NCBI GenBank assembly: GCA_020633235.1
Contig: JACKEA010000008.1
Span: forward strand, 1-64,000
DNA: 64,000 nt
Reading direction: 5' to 3'
DNA from: Polyangiaceae bacterium
Lineage (GTDB): Bacteria; Myxococcota_A; Polyangia; Polyangiales; Polyangiaceae
Numbering within the stretch: position 1 is the stretch's first letter; each line of letters opens with the position of its first letter. Made by a program: the position numbers and the translations under genes. A model generated the notes under the pieces. It saw only the letters and a program-made list of their open reading frames with translations. It made no database searches and was not told the origin of the DNA. Below are positions 25,197 to 33,975 of the stretch, piece after piece.

Positions 25197-26763
25197 GTTT
25201 CCGCAGATCTTCGGCAAGTACGTGCTCGAGCGCGAGATCGCTGCGGGAGGCATGGCGCGGGTGTACCTGGCGACCCTACGCGGCGCCGTGGGGTTCGAGA
25301 AGAAGCTGGTGGTCAAGCAGATCCGCCCCGAGCTCGCCTCGGAGGACGCGTTCGTGCGGCGCTTCGTGGACGAGGCCAAGACCGCGGTCGAGCTCAGTCA
25401 CCCCAACATCGTGCCCGTCTACGAGCTCGGCGTCGAGCAAGGGGTGTACTACCTCGCGATGGAGTTCTGCGTCGGGGTGACCCTGGCGGAGATCCTGAAC
25501 GAGTCGGGGCCGCTCTCCCCCGTGGAAGGGGCGTACGTGGGCATCGAGATCTGCCGCGCCCTGGACTACGCGCATCGCAAGAGCGGCATCGTGCACCGCG
25601 ACGTCACACCGCGGAACGTGATGCTGGACGAAGAGGGCGCGGTGCGCCTGATCGACTTCGGCATTGCGGCGCCCGCCACGGTGACCAAGCGCCGGACGGA
25701 CCTGTTCGGTTCCCCGGGGCACATGCCGCCGGAGCAAATCGAGGGCGGCGAGCTGACGCCGGCCACGGACGTGTTCGCCGTGGCGGTGCTGCTCGCCGAG
25801 GCGTGGACCGGCGACGCGCCGTTCCGGCGCTCCACGCCGGAAGAGTGCCTGGCGGCGATGGACACGCCGCCCAAGGCGATCGACGCGGAAGAGCCGGAGC
25901 TCGCTCCCGTGGCGGAGCTCGTTGCCCGCGCCATGAGCTTGGACGCGCGCGAACGGCCGGAGAGCGCGGAAGCCTTCGCGCGGCCGCTGCGGGACTTCGT
26001 GAAGCAAGCGGACCTCGGGGATGTCGCGCGACGCTTGGGCGAGCGCGTGCGGCGCGCGCGTCGTCGTCTGCTCGCGTCGAGCCCCGCCCTCGAGGACGTG
26101 ACGGCGGAGCCGGGCTCCACCGCCAAGCTGGAGACCCCGGCCGTCACTCGCACCTTCGCCGCCCGCGGCGAGATGACGGAATGGACGCGCAAGCTCCCCA
26201 GCGTGCCGCCGCCCTCCGACGAGCCGACGCCCACCACCGCCAGCAACGGCACGGCGCCCAGCGGCCGCAGCAGCGGCGGCTGGCGGCTGATTGCGGTGCT
26301 GCTCGCCGGAGTGGTCATCGCCGGGGTGATCACGGTGCGCTTTCGCGGCAGCACGCCACCGGCGCCCGCCGCCAGCAGCGCCCCGAGCGCAGTCCCCGTG
26401 GCGCCGGACCCCACGCCCGCGCCCACGCCGAAGCCCGTGCCCACGCCCAGCGCGCTGCCCTCCGCCAGCGCGGCCCCCGTGCCCAAGCCCCACACGATGC
26501 CCAGCGCCACCGCGATGGAGCCGGCGGGCAAGGCGCGGCTCAATCTGTCGGCAAAGCCCGGGGCGCGCGTGAGCGTGGACGGCCGCGGCCGCGGCATGAC
26601 GCCGGTGATGGGCCTCGAGCTGTCCGCCGGTCCTCACTCCGTGGTGTTCGAGAGTCCGCTGCTCGGCGAGCGCGTGTCGGCGTCCGTCACGCTGTCCACG
26701 GGGCAGACGCGCACCGTGGTCGCCGACTTCACCGGCTCGACGGCGAAGGTGTACGTACGCTGA
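25195..26763 (+). CDS. Transmembrane Ser/Thr protein kinase with C-terminal PEGA-like domain
   Basis: 522 residues from the ATG at 25195. The kinase domain (about 7-265) has a Gly loop IAAGGMARVYLA, the ATP-binding Lys in VVKQIRPE, the catalytic HRDVTPRNV (Thr where many kinases have Lys, usual for this bacterial group) and IDFGIAA for DFG. A juxtamembrane linker leads to one membrane helix (about 363-383). A Pro/Ala-rich stalk and a PEGA-like beta domain (about 440-520) should be periplasmic. The start overlaps the start of the divergent kelch lipoprotein gene by two bases. The last 35 bp overlap the end of trmL on the other strand. Confidence 0.9.
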   Translation: MFPQIFGKYVLEREIAAGGMARVYLATLRGAVGFEKKLVVKQIRPELASEDAFVRRFVDEAKTAVELSHPNIVPVYELGVEQGVYYLAMEFCVGVTLAEILNESGPLSPVEGAYVGIEICRALDYAHRKSGIVHRDVTPRNVMLDEEGAVRLIDFGIAAPATVTKRRTDLFGSPGHMPPEQIEGGELTPATDVFAVAVLLAEAWTGDAPFRRSTPEECLAAMDTPPKAIDAEEPELAPVAELVARAMSLDARERPESAEAFARPLRDFVKQADLGDVARRLGERVRRARRRLLASSPALEDVTAEPGSTAKLETPAVTRTFAARGEMTEWTRKLPSVPPPSDEPTPTTASNGTAPSGRSSGGWRLIAVLLAGVVIAGVITVRFRGSTPPAPAASSAPSAVPVAPDPTPAPTPKPVPTPSALPSASAAPVPKPHTMPSATAMEPAGKARLNLSAKPGARVSVDGRGRGMTPVMGLELSAGPHSVVFESPLLGERVSASVTLSTGQTRTVVADFTGSTAKVYVR

Positions 26764-27280
26764 GCGCGCCCACTTGTCGCAATGCTTCGTACATCGCGAT
26801 CGCGACGGAGTTGGCCAGGTTCAGCGAGCGCACTTCGCCCAGCGTGGGAATGGCCACGACGTTTCCGCGGCGCTCCAACAAAAGATCTTCTGGCAAGCCG
26901 ACGCTCTCCTTGCCGAACACCAAGATGTCGCCGAGCTGAAACCGAACGTCGAACATGCTCCGCGTGCCCTTGCCGCTGAAGAGCCAGCTCCGCGGTGCCT
27001 CGCGGCCTTGGGGCTGATCGCGCTGCGCGGCGGCCTCTGCTTCGGCCAAGGTCGGGTGTTGGTGCACGCTCACCAGGTGCCAGTAGTCGAGACCAGCGCG
27101 GCGCACGGCGTGCTCGTCGATGCGAAAGCCGAGCTTGCCCACGAGCCGGAGGGGCGCGCCGGTGGCCGCGCACAGGCGGGCGATGTTGCCGGTGTTGGGC
27201 GGGATCTCGGGCTCCACCAGGACGACCTGAAAGGGCCGGTCCAGCGCCGGGGCACGCAGGCGTTCAGTGGCAGCGACCAT
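26729..27280 (-). CDS. trmL: tRNA (cytidine/uridine-34 2'-O)-methyltransferase TrmL
   Basis: 183 residues, a compact SpoU/SPOUT methyltransferase. The N-terminal LVEPEIPPNTGNIARLC and C-terminal SLNLANSVAIAMYEAL form the SAM-binding trefoil knot, and the spacing fits TrmL (YibK) better than TrmH. It would methylate the wobble ribose of leucine tRNAs. The end overlaps the kinase gene by 35 bp on the opposite strand, a tail-to-tail arrangement without a terminator. The C-terminal ten residues are outside the conserved core. Confidence 0.9.
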   Translation of the reverse strand: MVAATERLRAPALDRPFQVVLVEPEIPPNTGNIARLCAATGAPLRLVGKLGFRIDEHAVRRAGLDYWHLVSVHQHPTLAEAEAAAQRDQPQGREAPRSWLFSGKGTRSMFDVRFQLGDILVFGKESVGLPEDLLLERRGNVVAIPTLGEVRSLNLANSVAIAMYEALRQVGALSVRTPSPSSR

Positions 27281-27424
27281 TGGGGGAGCCTACCCCGGAG
27301 CTTCGGGAGGGGGCCTTTTTGCCGCGATTGCGCGATCCCGCGACAACAAAAAACCTTGGGTGTCTCGCGAGCTTGACGAAAATCCCAGGCGGCAAGTAGC
27401 CTCGCCCGGGCGGAGTTGGATTAC

Positions 27425-28516
27425 GTGGGATTGACCGCACGCTTCATTGCCCTAGCGGCTGGGACTCTGGCGCTCACGGCGAGCCTGACGGCATCGGCGG
27501 AGCCGATGGACCCGGCGTTGGATCGTCTCGTGCTCGACAGCAATTGCCGCACGGCGAACGGTTCGATCAACCCGACGTTCTCCGGCAACGGCAAGAACTG
27601 GTGCTCGCCCGACAACGTCGCCTTCAAGAAGCTCATCAACCAGTACGGCTTCGCCTTGGCACCCACGGCGATGCACTCGGCGCGCACCACCGGCTTCGGT
27701 GGCTTCCACCTGTCGATCGAGGCGGCGTACACCAAGATCGACGACGGCGCGGACTACTGGCACAACGGCACCCAGGGCACGATCGATCCTTCGAGCAACA
27801 AGGCATCGGTGCGCAACACCAGCCCGCAGCCGATCCTCGCGCTGTACTCCGCCAAGATCCGCAAGAGCTTCGGCTTCGGTCTCGAGCTCACGGGCACCGT
27901 GGGCTTCATGCCCAAGAGCAGCATCGTGAGCGGCGGCGCCGACGTGCGCATGTCGCTTTTGGAAGGCTTCCGCGAAGGCATCCCCGGCATCTTGCCGGAC
28001 ATCGCCGTGGGCGGTGGCGTGCGCACCATCACGGGCACGCCGCAGTTCCAGCTCACCACCGTGGGTCTGGACGTGCAGATCTCCAAGCCCCTACCCATCG
28101 CCGACTCGTCCATCATCACGCCTTGGATCGGCTACCAGTACCTGTGGATCTTCGGCGACTCCGGCCTGGTGGATCTGACGCCGGCCACGGACCCCGTGGG
28201 CTACTGCAACTACGCCGGCCAGAACGTGCCGGGCAACCTCGACCCGAACAAGAGCCAGCCCGACGGCCAGCCCGTGTGCACCGGCGGCTCCCCGTTGGAT
28301 TTCAACAACAACGTGGTGTTCGACAAGGTCCGCCTCGAGCGCCAGCGGCTGATGTTCGGCGCCAACTATCGCTACGAAATGGTGATGATCGGCGGCCAGT
28401 TCATCACGGACATCGTGGATCCTTCCGCCGCTCAGAACAGCGACCAGGACAAGAAGGATCTCGAGGGCGAAAAGCGCCAGTGGACGATCGTGCTCGAAGC
28501 CGGCGCGATGTTCTGA
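27425..28516 (+). CDS. Probable outer-membrane or secreted protein with signal peptide
   Basis: About 363 residues if translation starts at the GTG at 27425, which has GGAG nine bases upstream. A TTG at 27416 is the other option. The signal peptide ends at LTASAEP. The mature protein alternates short beta segments (FHLSIEAAYTKID, LELTGTVGF, FQLTTVGLDVQI, RLMFGANYRYEMVMIGGQF) and ends with a Phe (EAGAMF), which is typical of outer-membrane beta-barrels. No specific porin or receptor family is recognised. A class B interspersed repeat follows the stop. Confidence 0.65.
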   Translation: MGLTARFIALAAGTLALTASLTASAEPMDPALDRLVLDSNCRTANGSINPTFSGNGKNWCSPDNVAFKKLINQYGFALAPTAMHSARTTGFGGFHLSIEAAYTKIDDGADYWHNGTQGTIDPSSNKASVRNTSPQPILALYSAKIRKSFGFGLELTGTVGFMPKSSIVSGGADVRMSLLEGFREGIPGILPDIAVGGGVRTITGTPQFQLTTVGLDVQISKPLPIADSSIITPWIGYQYLWIFGDSGLVDLTPATDPVGYCNYAGQNVPGNLDPNKSQPDGQPVCTGGSPLDFNNNVVFDKVRLERQRLMFGANYRYEMVMIGGQFITDIVDPSAAQNSDQDKKDLEGEKRQWTIVLEAGAMF

Positions 28517-28525
28517 GTCTTCTTC

Positions 28526-28549
28526 TGTTGGTCCGGCGCGAGCCCCGTC
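28526..28549 (+). repeat. Interspersed repeat, class B, single copy
   Basis: Begins TGTTGGTCCGGCGCGAGCC and ends CCGTC, one mismatch from the copy at 37481. It lies between two convergent genes and overlaps the last two bases of the leftward one. Confidence 0.75.
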
Positions 28550-29393
28550 ACAGCACCGCGTAGAGCACGACGCCCGCGGCAACACTGAAGATCGTCGCGA
28601 ACACCAGGGCGGCGGAGACGGCCACGGCGAAGCGCGCCGCTTCGTGAGCGCGCGTTTCGTCCAAGCGATGCACGCCGCGGAGATACGCCATGGCGGCGCG
28701 AGACGGCACCGTGAGGGCGAGGGGTGCGGCTTTGAGCGCGGCGCGCGGACCTTCGTCCAAGGCGAGCAGTAGCAGCCCGACAGGCAGAGTGAGCAGATCC
28801 CAGGCGCAGGCGTACAAGCCGAAGCGGAGCCCGCGGTTCGAGCGTCGCGTGGAGCCCATGCGGCGCGCGCCGAAGTCGAGGCCGGCGCCATGGAGGGCGT
28901 GCACCGCGACCATGCCGACGGCCGTGGTGGGGATGCCCCAGCTCACCGCGCGCAGGACCAAGTCACGGAACGCTGCGTCCGCCAGGGTCGCGTCCAGGGC
29001 GCCCGGGGCGATGGCGAGCAGCACCGCGGCAGCGACGGCGCAGAGTCCCGTGGCGGCGACGAGCTCGGCCAGGATGGCGAAGCGCAGCGCGGGCAACACC
29101 TCGCCGTCCGGCAGGGCGGCGAAGAAGGCCGTGCTCTGAGTGGTGGCCAGCTTGGCGGTGTTCCAGAAGCGCCGCAGGGCGCCCTCTCCGGGGCGCTCCC
29201 AGGGGATGATGGCCACGACGCCGGAGCCGTGGGTGGGCTCTTCTACGCCGGCACAGCCGGCGCAGCCCGGGTCCCCGCAGGTGGCGCACACCACCGCCGC
29301 GGGCACGTCGAACAACTCCGCGGAGCTGAGCTCGTCGCGACCCTGGGGCTCCTCGCTGGCGGGCGAGGCTCGCTTCGCGGCATCTCCACCCAT
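28548..29393 (-). CDS. Polytopic membrane protein, Yip1-like, with N-terminal Cys motif
   Basis: 281 residues. The N-terminal cytoplasmic segment includes CATCGDPGCAGC, a possible zinc site. Then come five hydrophobic helices in a Yip1-like arrangement, preceded by a segment of the type PWERPGEGALRRFWNTAKLA, common in myxobacterial YIP1-family proteins. Its role may be in membrane organisation. The next leftward gene upstream (29442) is also a Cys-motif membrane protein, 48 bp away, so the two may form a unit. Confidence 0.65.
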   Translation of the reverse strand: MGGDAAKRASPASEEPQGRDELSSAELFDVPAAVVCATCGDPGCAGCAGVEEPTHGSGVVAIIPWERPGEGALRRFWNTAKLATTQSTAFFAALPDGEVLPALRFAILAELVAATGLCAVAAAVLLAIAPGALDATLADAAFRDLVLRAVSWGIPTTAVGMVAVHALHGAGLDFGARRMGSTRRSNRGLRFGLYACAWDLLTLPVGLLLLALDEGPRAALKAAPLALTVPSRAAMAYLRGVHRLDETRAHEAARFAVAVSAALVFATIFSVAAGVVLYAVL

Positions 29394-29441
29394 CCTTCAA
29401 GGGTTACCACGAGCCCGAGGTCGGGGCGAGACGTCGAAGCG

Positions 29442-30110
29442 TCAGTGCAATGTCTCGCCGGTGCTGGATTCGCGGCGGCGCCGGCCCTTTTCGTCCGTGT
29501 AGGGAAGTGCGGGCAAGTCGTCGATGCGCCCGCCCAAGCGCGCCGCCACGATCACCGCGACGAGGCTCACGAGAGCGCTCGCGAAGATCCCCCAACCCCA
29601 CGAGAACTCGACGGATACGTAGCGGCTGCCGTGGGGCGGCAGGCTCAACATCATGCCCACCTCGCCCAGCGTGAGGGACGCGAACAGCGCACAGATGATG
29701 CGAACTCCTCGCAGCTTGAACACGGTGTTCCGAGTCCACACCAAGGGCAACATCACGAACCACCCCACGGCGCCGCCCCACAGCCACCCGGCGCGCCCGC
29801 GCGCCAGATCGAAGGCGCTGATACTGGCGATGTTCGGTTTCAGCATCTCCACCCAGGGCGAGAAGAACAGCGCGAGACCCAAGAGGGAGAGCAGCAGCAG
29901 CGCGCCGCGCCCGCGGTCGAAGGCGTTCCAGCGCCGCTGGCGGTGCTCCGGCGGCGTCACCTCGCCGGCTTCGATCTCCTCCGCCAGGGCGTCCAGAGAG
30001 GGCGGCAGCGAGGCCATGTTGCGCAGATCCACCCCGCACTCAGGACAGCGCTCGGTTTCCCCTTCGGGAAACAGCTCACGGCAAAAGGGGCAGGCGAGGA
30101 GATGCGCCAT
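29442..30110 (-). CDS. Zinc-ribbon polytopic membrane protein
   Basis: 222 residues from the ATG at 30110, chosen because the zinc ribbon begins at once: MAHLLACPFCRELFPEGE, then CPEC. Four hydrophobic segments follow (about 75-95, 110-130, 140-160, 180-200). There is no enzymatic motif. It is adjacent to the Yip1-like gene on the same strand and divergent from rnc. A frame open to 30191 adds an N-terminus that does not resemble protein. Confidence 0.65.
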   Translation of the reverse strand: MAHLLACPFCRELFPEGETERCPECGVDLRNMASLPPSLDALAEEIEAGEVTPPEHRQRRWNAFDRGRGALLLLSLLGLALFFSPWVEMLKPNIASISAFDLARGRAGWLWGGAVGWFVMLPLVWTRNTVFKLRGVRIICALFASLTLGEVGMMLSLPPHGSRYVSVEFSWGWGIFASALVSLVAVIVAARLGGRIDDLPALPYTDEKGRRRRESSTGETLH

Positions 30111-30238
30111 CGGCGCAGCATATCCGAGCGAGATCACGAATGCCCGGACAGCACCCGGAGCGCCGGAGTTCCCGATGACGCAATGCGGCATGGTCCTGAG
30201 CTGGAGACTCGGGCCAAACGGACTTACAGCAGTTGCCC

Positions 30239-30925
30239 ATGCGAGCCGCCTTGGCCGAGCTGTTCGGCATCCCGGAGGACGCCCCCCACTTCCTCCAAGC
30301 GCTCACCCACCCGAGCTACGCCAACGAGCAGGGCAAGGGCCAAGACAACCAGCGTCTCGAGTTCTTGGGGGACGCAGTGCTGGAGTTCTGTTGCAGCGAG
30401 CTTCTGTACCAGCGCTTCCCGGACGCGGACGAGGGCGCGCTCACGCGCATGCGGGCGCGATTGGTGAACGCCGACGCGCTGGCGGATTTCGCTCGCGAGA
30501 GCGCCCTCGCCGGAGCGCTGTTGCTCGGGCGAGGCGCCGACAGCAGTGGTCTCCGCGAGAGCACCAACGTGCTGGCCGACGCGGTGGAGGCGCTGCTCGC
30601 CGCCACCTATCTGGACGTGGGGCTGGAAGCGGCGCGCGCAGCGTGTGCTCGCGTGGTGGAAGGTGGGCTTGCGGAGCTGGCCGTGAGCGGCGGCCGCGAC
30701 CCCAAGAGCGAGCTCCAAGAGCGGGTACAGGCCCAGGGACACTCGCCGCCAACCTACGAGGTGGTGGACAGCGGCGGGCCGGACCACGAGCGCTGGTTCG
30801 AGGTGAGCGCTCGTCTCGGCGATCGCGAGCTGGGGCGCGGACGCGGGCGATCCAAGCGGCAGGCGGAGTTTGCGGCGGCTCGGGTTGCCCTGGAGCAGCG
30901 CGCGTGGCAAGCGGAGGAGCCATGA
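30239..30925 (+). CDS. rnc: Ribonuclease III
   Basis: 228 residues from the ATG at 30239. The signature NQRLEFLGDAVLEF has the catalytic Glu/Asp pair, and the second metal site is in ADAVEALLAATYLD. A C-terminal double-stranded-RNA-binding domain (about 155-225) starts at DPKSELQERVQA and ends with KRQAEFAAARVAL. It would process rRNA precursors and structured RNAs. The stop overlaps the start of the next gene (ATGA). The start region carries a Met-Arg N-terminus; the in-frame TTG six bases upstream is less likely. Confidence 0.95.
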   Translation: MRAALAELFGIPEDAPHFLQALTHPSYANEQGKGQDNQRLEFLGDAVLEFCCSELLYQRFPDADEGALTRMRARLVNADALADFARESALAGALLLGRGADSSGLRESTNVLADAVEALLAATYLDVGLEAARAACARVVEGGLAELAVSGGRDPKSELQERVQAQGHSPPTYEVVDSGGPDHERWFEVSARLGDRELGRGRGRSKRQAEFAAARVALEQRAWQAEEP

Positions 30926-31338
30926 GCCGGGTCACCCGTCGAGGATTCGTCGCGCTGCTGGGGACGGCAACGCTGTGTTGGGCCGTGCCGGCGTTTGCCG
31001 GCAGCTACCTCGATCGCGCCGCGCTGATGCTGCAGCAGGCCGCCACGGATGCGGACTTCCTCCGTGCTCGGCTGTCCGACAAGGAGCTCGCGCGGGTGGT
31101 GCACAAGATGGCCAGCGCCCGGGTGGACGCCGCCAGTCACATGATCGTGCCCAAAGAGGTGACTCAGGCGCACCCGCACCTCTTGCTCGTGCTCGAGAAC
31201 TACGAGCGCGCGGCGGAGTTCGCCAAGGATGGCAAAGCGGAGAAGTTCCTGATCTACCAGCTGCGCGCTCAGGAGGAGGAACGCATCCTCAAGGGTGTCC
31301 TCAAGCAGCTCGGCTGGTCGCTGCCCCCGGTTCGGTAG
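30922..31338 (+). CDS. Small exported protein with Tat-like signal
   Basis: 138 residues. The start overlaps the rnc stop by 4 nt. The N-terminus SRVTRRGFVALLGTATL has the twin-arginine followed by Phe of a Tat signal, with cleavage after AFAG. The mature part is a helical bundle of about 110 residues with no Cys and no motif I recognise. It is probably periplasmic. Translational coupling to RNase III looks incidental, though conserved linkage would be worth checking. Confidence 0.7.
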   Translation: MSRVTRRGFVALLGTATLCWAVPAFAGSYLDRAALMLQQAATDADFLRARLSDKELARVVHKMASARVDAASHMIVPKEVTQAHPHLLLVLENYERAAEFAKDGKAEKFLIYQLRAQEEERILKGVLKQLGWSLPPVR

Positions 31339-31344
31339 AGCCGA

Positions 31345-32349
31345 CTACCTCAGGCCGTTCGGCGTGCGTCGGGGCGCGGGCTGGGCACGCTTGCCCCGGG
31401 GCACGATCCCCGGGCGCTGTCGCGCGGCGAGGTCCCCCATGGGGCTGACCTCGACGAACTTCAAGAGCTCGGGGTTTTCGTCCTTCACGTATTCCTTCTC
31501 GAGCCGCTCCAGCAGCTCCCGCATGGCTTCTTCGCGCTTCTTGCGCATCAGCACCTGGCGGATCGCCTTCTCTTCTTGAGCCACGGAGCGGTGCACGGCC
31601 TCCATGCTGCCGCGCCGCCAGATCAACGCCCAGCGCTCGCCTTCCTTGACCGGATCGGGCACCAGCTCTCCGTCCTTCACCTTGTCCGCCGCGGCGAACA
31701 GCGCAGGGTCCACCCGCACCTCGGGCATGTCCGTCTTTCCATCCGGCTCGACGAAACCCAAGGTGCCGTCCCGCATGCCGGTGGCCTTGTCCAAGGACTC
31801 CTTGCGGCTCAGCTCGCCCCAGCGCGTGAGACCCTGCGCTCCGGCCGCCTTGATGCTGTCGAGCATCTTCTTGGCCGTGGCTTCGTCCGCCACGAGGATG
31901 CGCCAGATCTTGATCCGCCGCGGCGTGTTGAAGCGATCCTTGTTCTCGTCGTAGTACTGCTTGATCTCCTGGATCGTGACCGCGTGGTCCTTGGCGATCG
32001 ACTCTTCCAGGCGGTTTTGCAGCACGGCGCGGTACACGTCTCGGAGCCGATCCGCCACGCCGGGCTCGTCCTCGAGCTTGCGGCGGCGCGCCTCTTCCGC
32101 GTACAGCATCTCGGGCAGCACGGCGGTGTCGATGAAGTTCTTCTTCACCTCTTCCGGTGTCTTGCCCAGACCCGTGAGCTGGAAGGGTTGGAACGCGCTC
32201 AGACGGCGCTGGAGCTCCGCCACCGTCATCGTGGACGAGCCCACCGTGACGACCACGTCCCCGCCGTTGTCGCCGTCCGCAGCTGCAGAGGGAGCTCCCA
32301 GCAGCGCCGTCGCAACGAGCAGCAAGCTCCACCGACTCACGCGTCGCAT
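31345..32349 (-). CDS. Parvulin-type peptidyl-prolyl isomerase, periplasmic
   Basis: 334 residues from the ATG at 32349. The signal peptide MRRVSRWSLLLVATALL has its cleavage near SAAADG. A SurA/PpiD-like N-terminal chaperone region (about 25-150) leads to a rotamase domain (about 155-255) that begins FNTPRRIKIWRILVAD and includes GELSRKESLDKATGMRDGTLGFV, the usual parvulin core. A long charged C-terminal helix follows. It probably assists folding of outer-membrane proteins. It converges with the Tat protein gene with 6 bp between stops. Confidence 0.85.
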   Translation of the reverse strand: MRRVSRWSLLLVATALLGAPSAAADGDNGGDVVVTVGSSTMTVAELQRRLSAFQPFQLTGLGKTPEEVKKNFIDTAVLPEMLYAEEARRRKLEDEPGVADRLRDVYRAVLQNRLEESIAKDHAVTIQEIKQYYDENKDRFNTPRRIKIWRILVADEATAKKMLDSIKAAGAQGLTRWGELSRKESLDKATGMRDGTLGFVEPDGKTDMPEVRVDPALFAAADKVKDGELVPDPVKEGERWALIWRRGSMEAVHRSVAQEEKAIRQVLMRKKREEAMRELLERLEKEYVKDENPELLKFVEVSPMGDLAARQRPGIVPRGKRAQPAPRRTPNGLR

Positions 32350-32425
32350 GGCCGTGGTTCTAAGCGACGATGGTCGGGTCGGCAAGCGCTCGCCGCCCAG
32401 GAAAAAACGCGCTACGGCTTTTTCG

Positions 32426-32980
32426 ATGGCGGGACGGGTTCGCGTTTACATCGCGTGCTCTCTGGACGGCTTCATCGCCGGTCCGGAGGACGACCTCTCG
32501 TGGCTACCCGGGGCAGACGGCACTACGCCGGATGCGAGCGCGTCGAGCCCTGGGGCGCTGAGCTTCGAGGCGTTCATGAGCGACGTTGGGGCGCTGCTCA
32601 TGGGCCGGCGGACCTACGACGTCGTCTCCGCGTTCGGAGGCGACTGGCCCTACGGCGAGCGCGTGGTGTGCGTCGCGACGCATCGCCCGCTGAAGCCCAA
32701 GGTCCCATCGGTACACGCAGTCGAGGGCTCCATCCATCAGATGATCGAGCACGCGCGAAGTGCTGCTGGCGGCACGGACGTGTACCTGGACGGCGGCGAG
32801 CTCATCCGCCAAGCGCTGGACGCAAAGCTCGTCGATCACCTCGTGGTCACCCTCGTTCCCGTGGCGCTGGGTACGGGCCAGCCGCTGTTCGCCGGCGTGT
32901 CTCAGCGGCACGCGTTCCGCCTCGAAGGCAGCTATCGCTTCGCCGAGAACATGGTGCAACTGCACCTCCAGACCTCATGA
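32426..32980 (+). CDS. Dihydrofolate reductase / RibD C-terminal family protein
   Basis: 184 residues from the ATG at 32426. The strand RVRVYIACSLDGFIAGPEDD and the later LLMGRRTYD, VVCVATHRP and DVYLDGGELI are typical of the RibD-C/DHFR-like superfamily. It lacks clear folate-pocket residues, so it is not a proven dihydrofolate reductase. This family often acts as an NADPH-dependent reductase of unknown substrate. The stop overlaps the next gene's start (ATGA). Confidence 0.85.
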   Translation: MAGRVRVYIACSLDGFIAGPEDDLSWLPGADGTTPDASASSPGALSFEAFMSDVGALLMGRRTYDVVSAFGGDWPYGERVVCVATHRPLKPKVPSVHAVEGSIHQMIEHARSAAGGTDVYLDGGELIRQALDAKLVDHLVVTLVPVALGTGQPLFAGVSQRHAFRLEGSYRFAENMVQLHLQTS

Positions 32981-33540
32981 ATCACGTCGAGCAGCTCCGT
33001 GACATCGTACGTGACACACCATGGCTGCTTCGTGCGCTTCGGGTCGTGCGATCGGCCAACATTCCCGATGCCCACGTGTGCGCAGGAGCCATTCGCAATG
33101 CGGTGTGGGACGCGCTCCATGGATTCGATACTCCCTCGACGCTGAAGGACATCGACGTCGCGTACTTCGACGCAGCGGACCTGTCTGAAGAAATCGAGTT
33201 CATGTACACCCTGCGCCTATGCGAGCTGGCGCCGGATCTGCCTTGGGACGTGAAGAACCAGGCCGCCGTGCATCTGTGGTTTCACGAGGTGTTTGACGAT
33301 TCCGTAGAGCCACTCGAGTCCATTGCCCATGCGGCGTCAACTTGGCCGGAGCCCGCTGTGTGCGTCGCTATTCGTCTCGACCCTTCGGACGCCATCCAGG
33401 TCGTCGCGCCTCTGGGGCTCGACGATCTGTTCGGTATGGTCGTCCGACGCAACCCCCGACGAGTGAGTGCGGCCAACTACCGTGCGCGGGTGTCCACAAA
33501 GCGATACCGTGAGCGCTGGCCTCGAGTTCGCGTGGTTTGA
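32977..33540 (+). CDS. Nucleotidyltransferase family protein (DUF925-like)
   Basis: 187 residues. The motif VCAGAIRNAVWDALHG followed by LKDIDVAYFD matches the DUF925/nucleotidyltransferase family, with the D-x-D-like metal site in DIDVAYFD. It is probably a small nucleotide-modifying enzyme. It is translationally coupled to the DHFR-like gene by a 4-nt overlap. Convergent with the next gene, with 4 bp between stops. Confidence 0.8.
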   Translation: MNHVEQLRDIVRDTPWLLRALRVVRSANIPDAHVCAGAIRNAVWDALHGFDTPSTLKDIDVAYFDAADLSEEIEFMYTLRLCELAPDLPWDVKNQAAVHLWFHEVFDDSVEPLESIAHAASTWPEPAVCVAIRLDPSDAIQVVAPLGLDDLFGMVVRRNPRRVSAANYRARVSTKRYRERWPRVRVV

Positions 33541-33544
33541 GCCA

Positions 33545-33931
33545 TCACTCACGCAACCGGCGCGTGCAGCTCGGCGCGCGCTTGCCGTTCTGAAACGCGA
33601 CGCAGCCGCTATCGATGCACTGAGGGTTGTCGCTCCAGGGCCCATCGCAGCCGTCTTCGCAAGGTTCGTTGGGGACGTTCTTGGTGTACCAGGCGCGGTT
33701 GACCGCGCCGTACTCGCACGAGTTCGTGCAATCGAGGTCCTTCACGCAGTCCCAGCGCCCCGCCGTGGGCAGCGCCGTGGCCGTGGCCGTGGCCGTGGGA
33801 GGCGGCGTTGCCGGTGGCGGCGTGGGAGTCGCCGTTGGAGCGCCCACCGGCCGGGGCGTGGGGTCGTCCTTCTTGCAGCCGGAAGCAGCCGCCGCGACCG
33901 CGAGCGCCAACAGGGTGAGGCCAGAGCGCAT
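33545..33931 (-). CDS. Small Cys-rich lipoprotein
   Basis: 128 residues from the ATG at 33931. The lipoprotein signal ends at AAAASGCKKDD. A Pro/Thr/Ala linker (about 28-58), part of which is a run of four GTGGCC hexamers in the DNA, precedes a 70-residue domain with eight Cys (CVKDLDCTNSCEYGAV, EPCEDGCDG, QCIDSGC, SCTRR). The Cys spacing suggests a compact disulfide-bonded domain. Function unknown; several such short lipoproteins are typical of myxobacterial genomes. Confidence 0.7.
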   Translation of the reverse strand: MRSGLTLLALAVAAAASGCKKDDPTPRPVGAPTATPTPPPATPPPTATATATALPTAGRWDCVKDLDCTNSCEYGAVNRAWYTKNVPNEPCEDGCDGPWSDNPQCIDSGCVAFQNGKRAPSCTRRLRE

Positions 33932-33975
33932 GGCGACAGGGGCGCACGCCCTACGGCATGCGTCAATGCCGCCGC

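Noticed and set aside
27281..27320. Terminator near 27281-27320
   Set aside because: A small stem and a T5 run are present, but no gene ends just upstream on the + strand.
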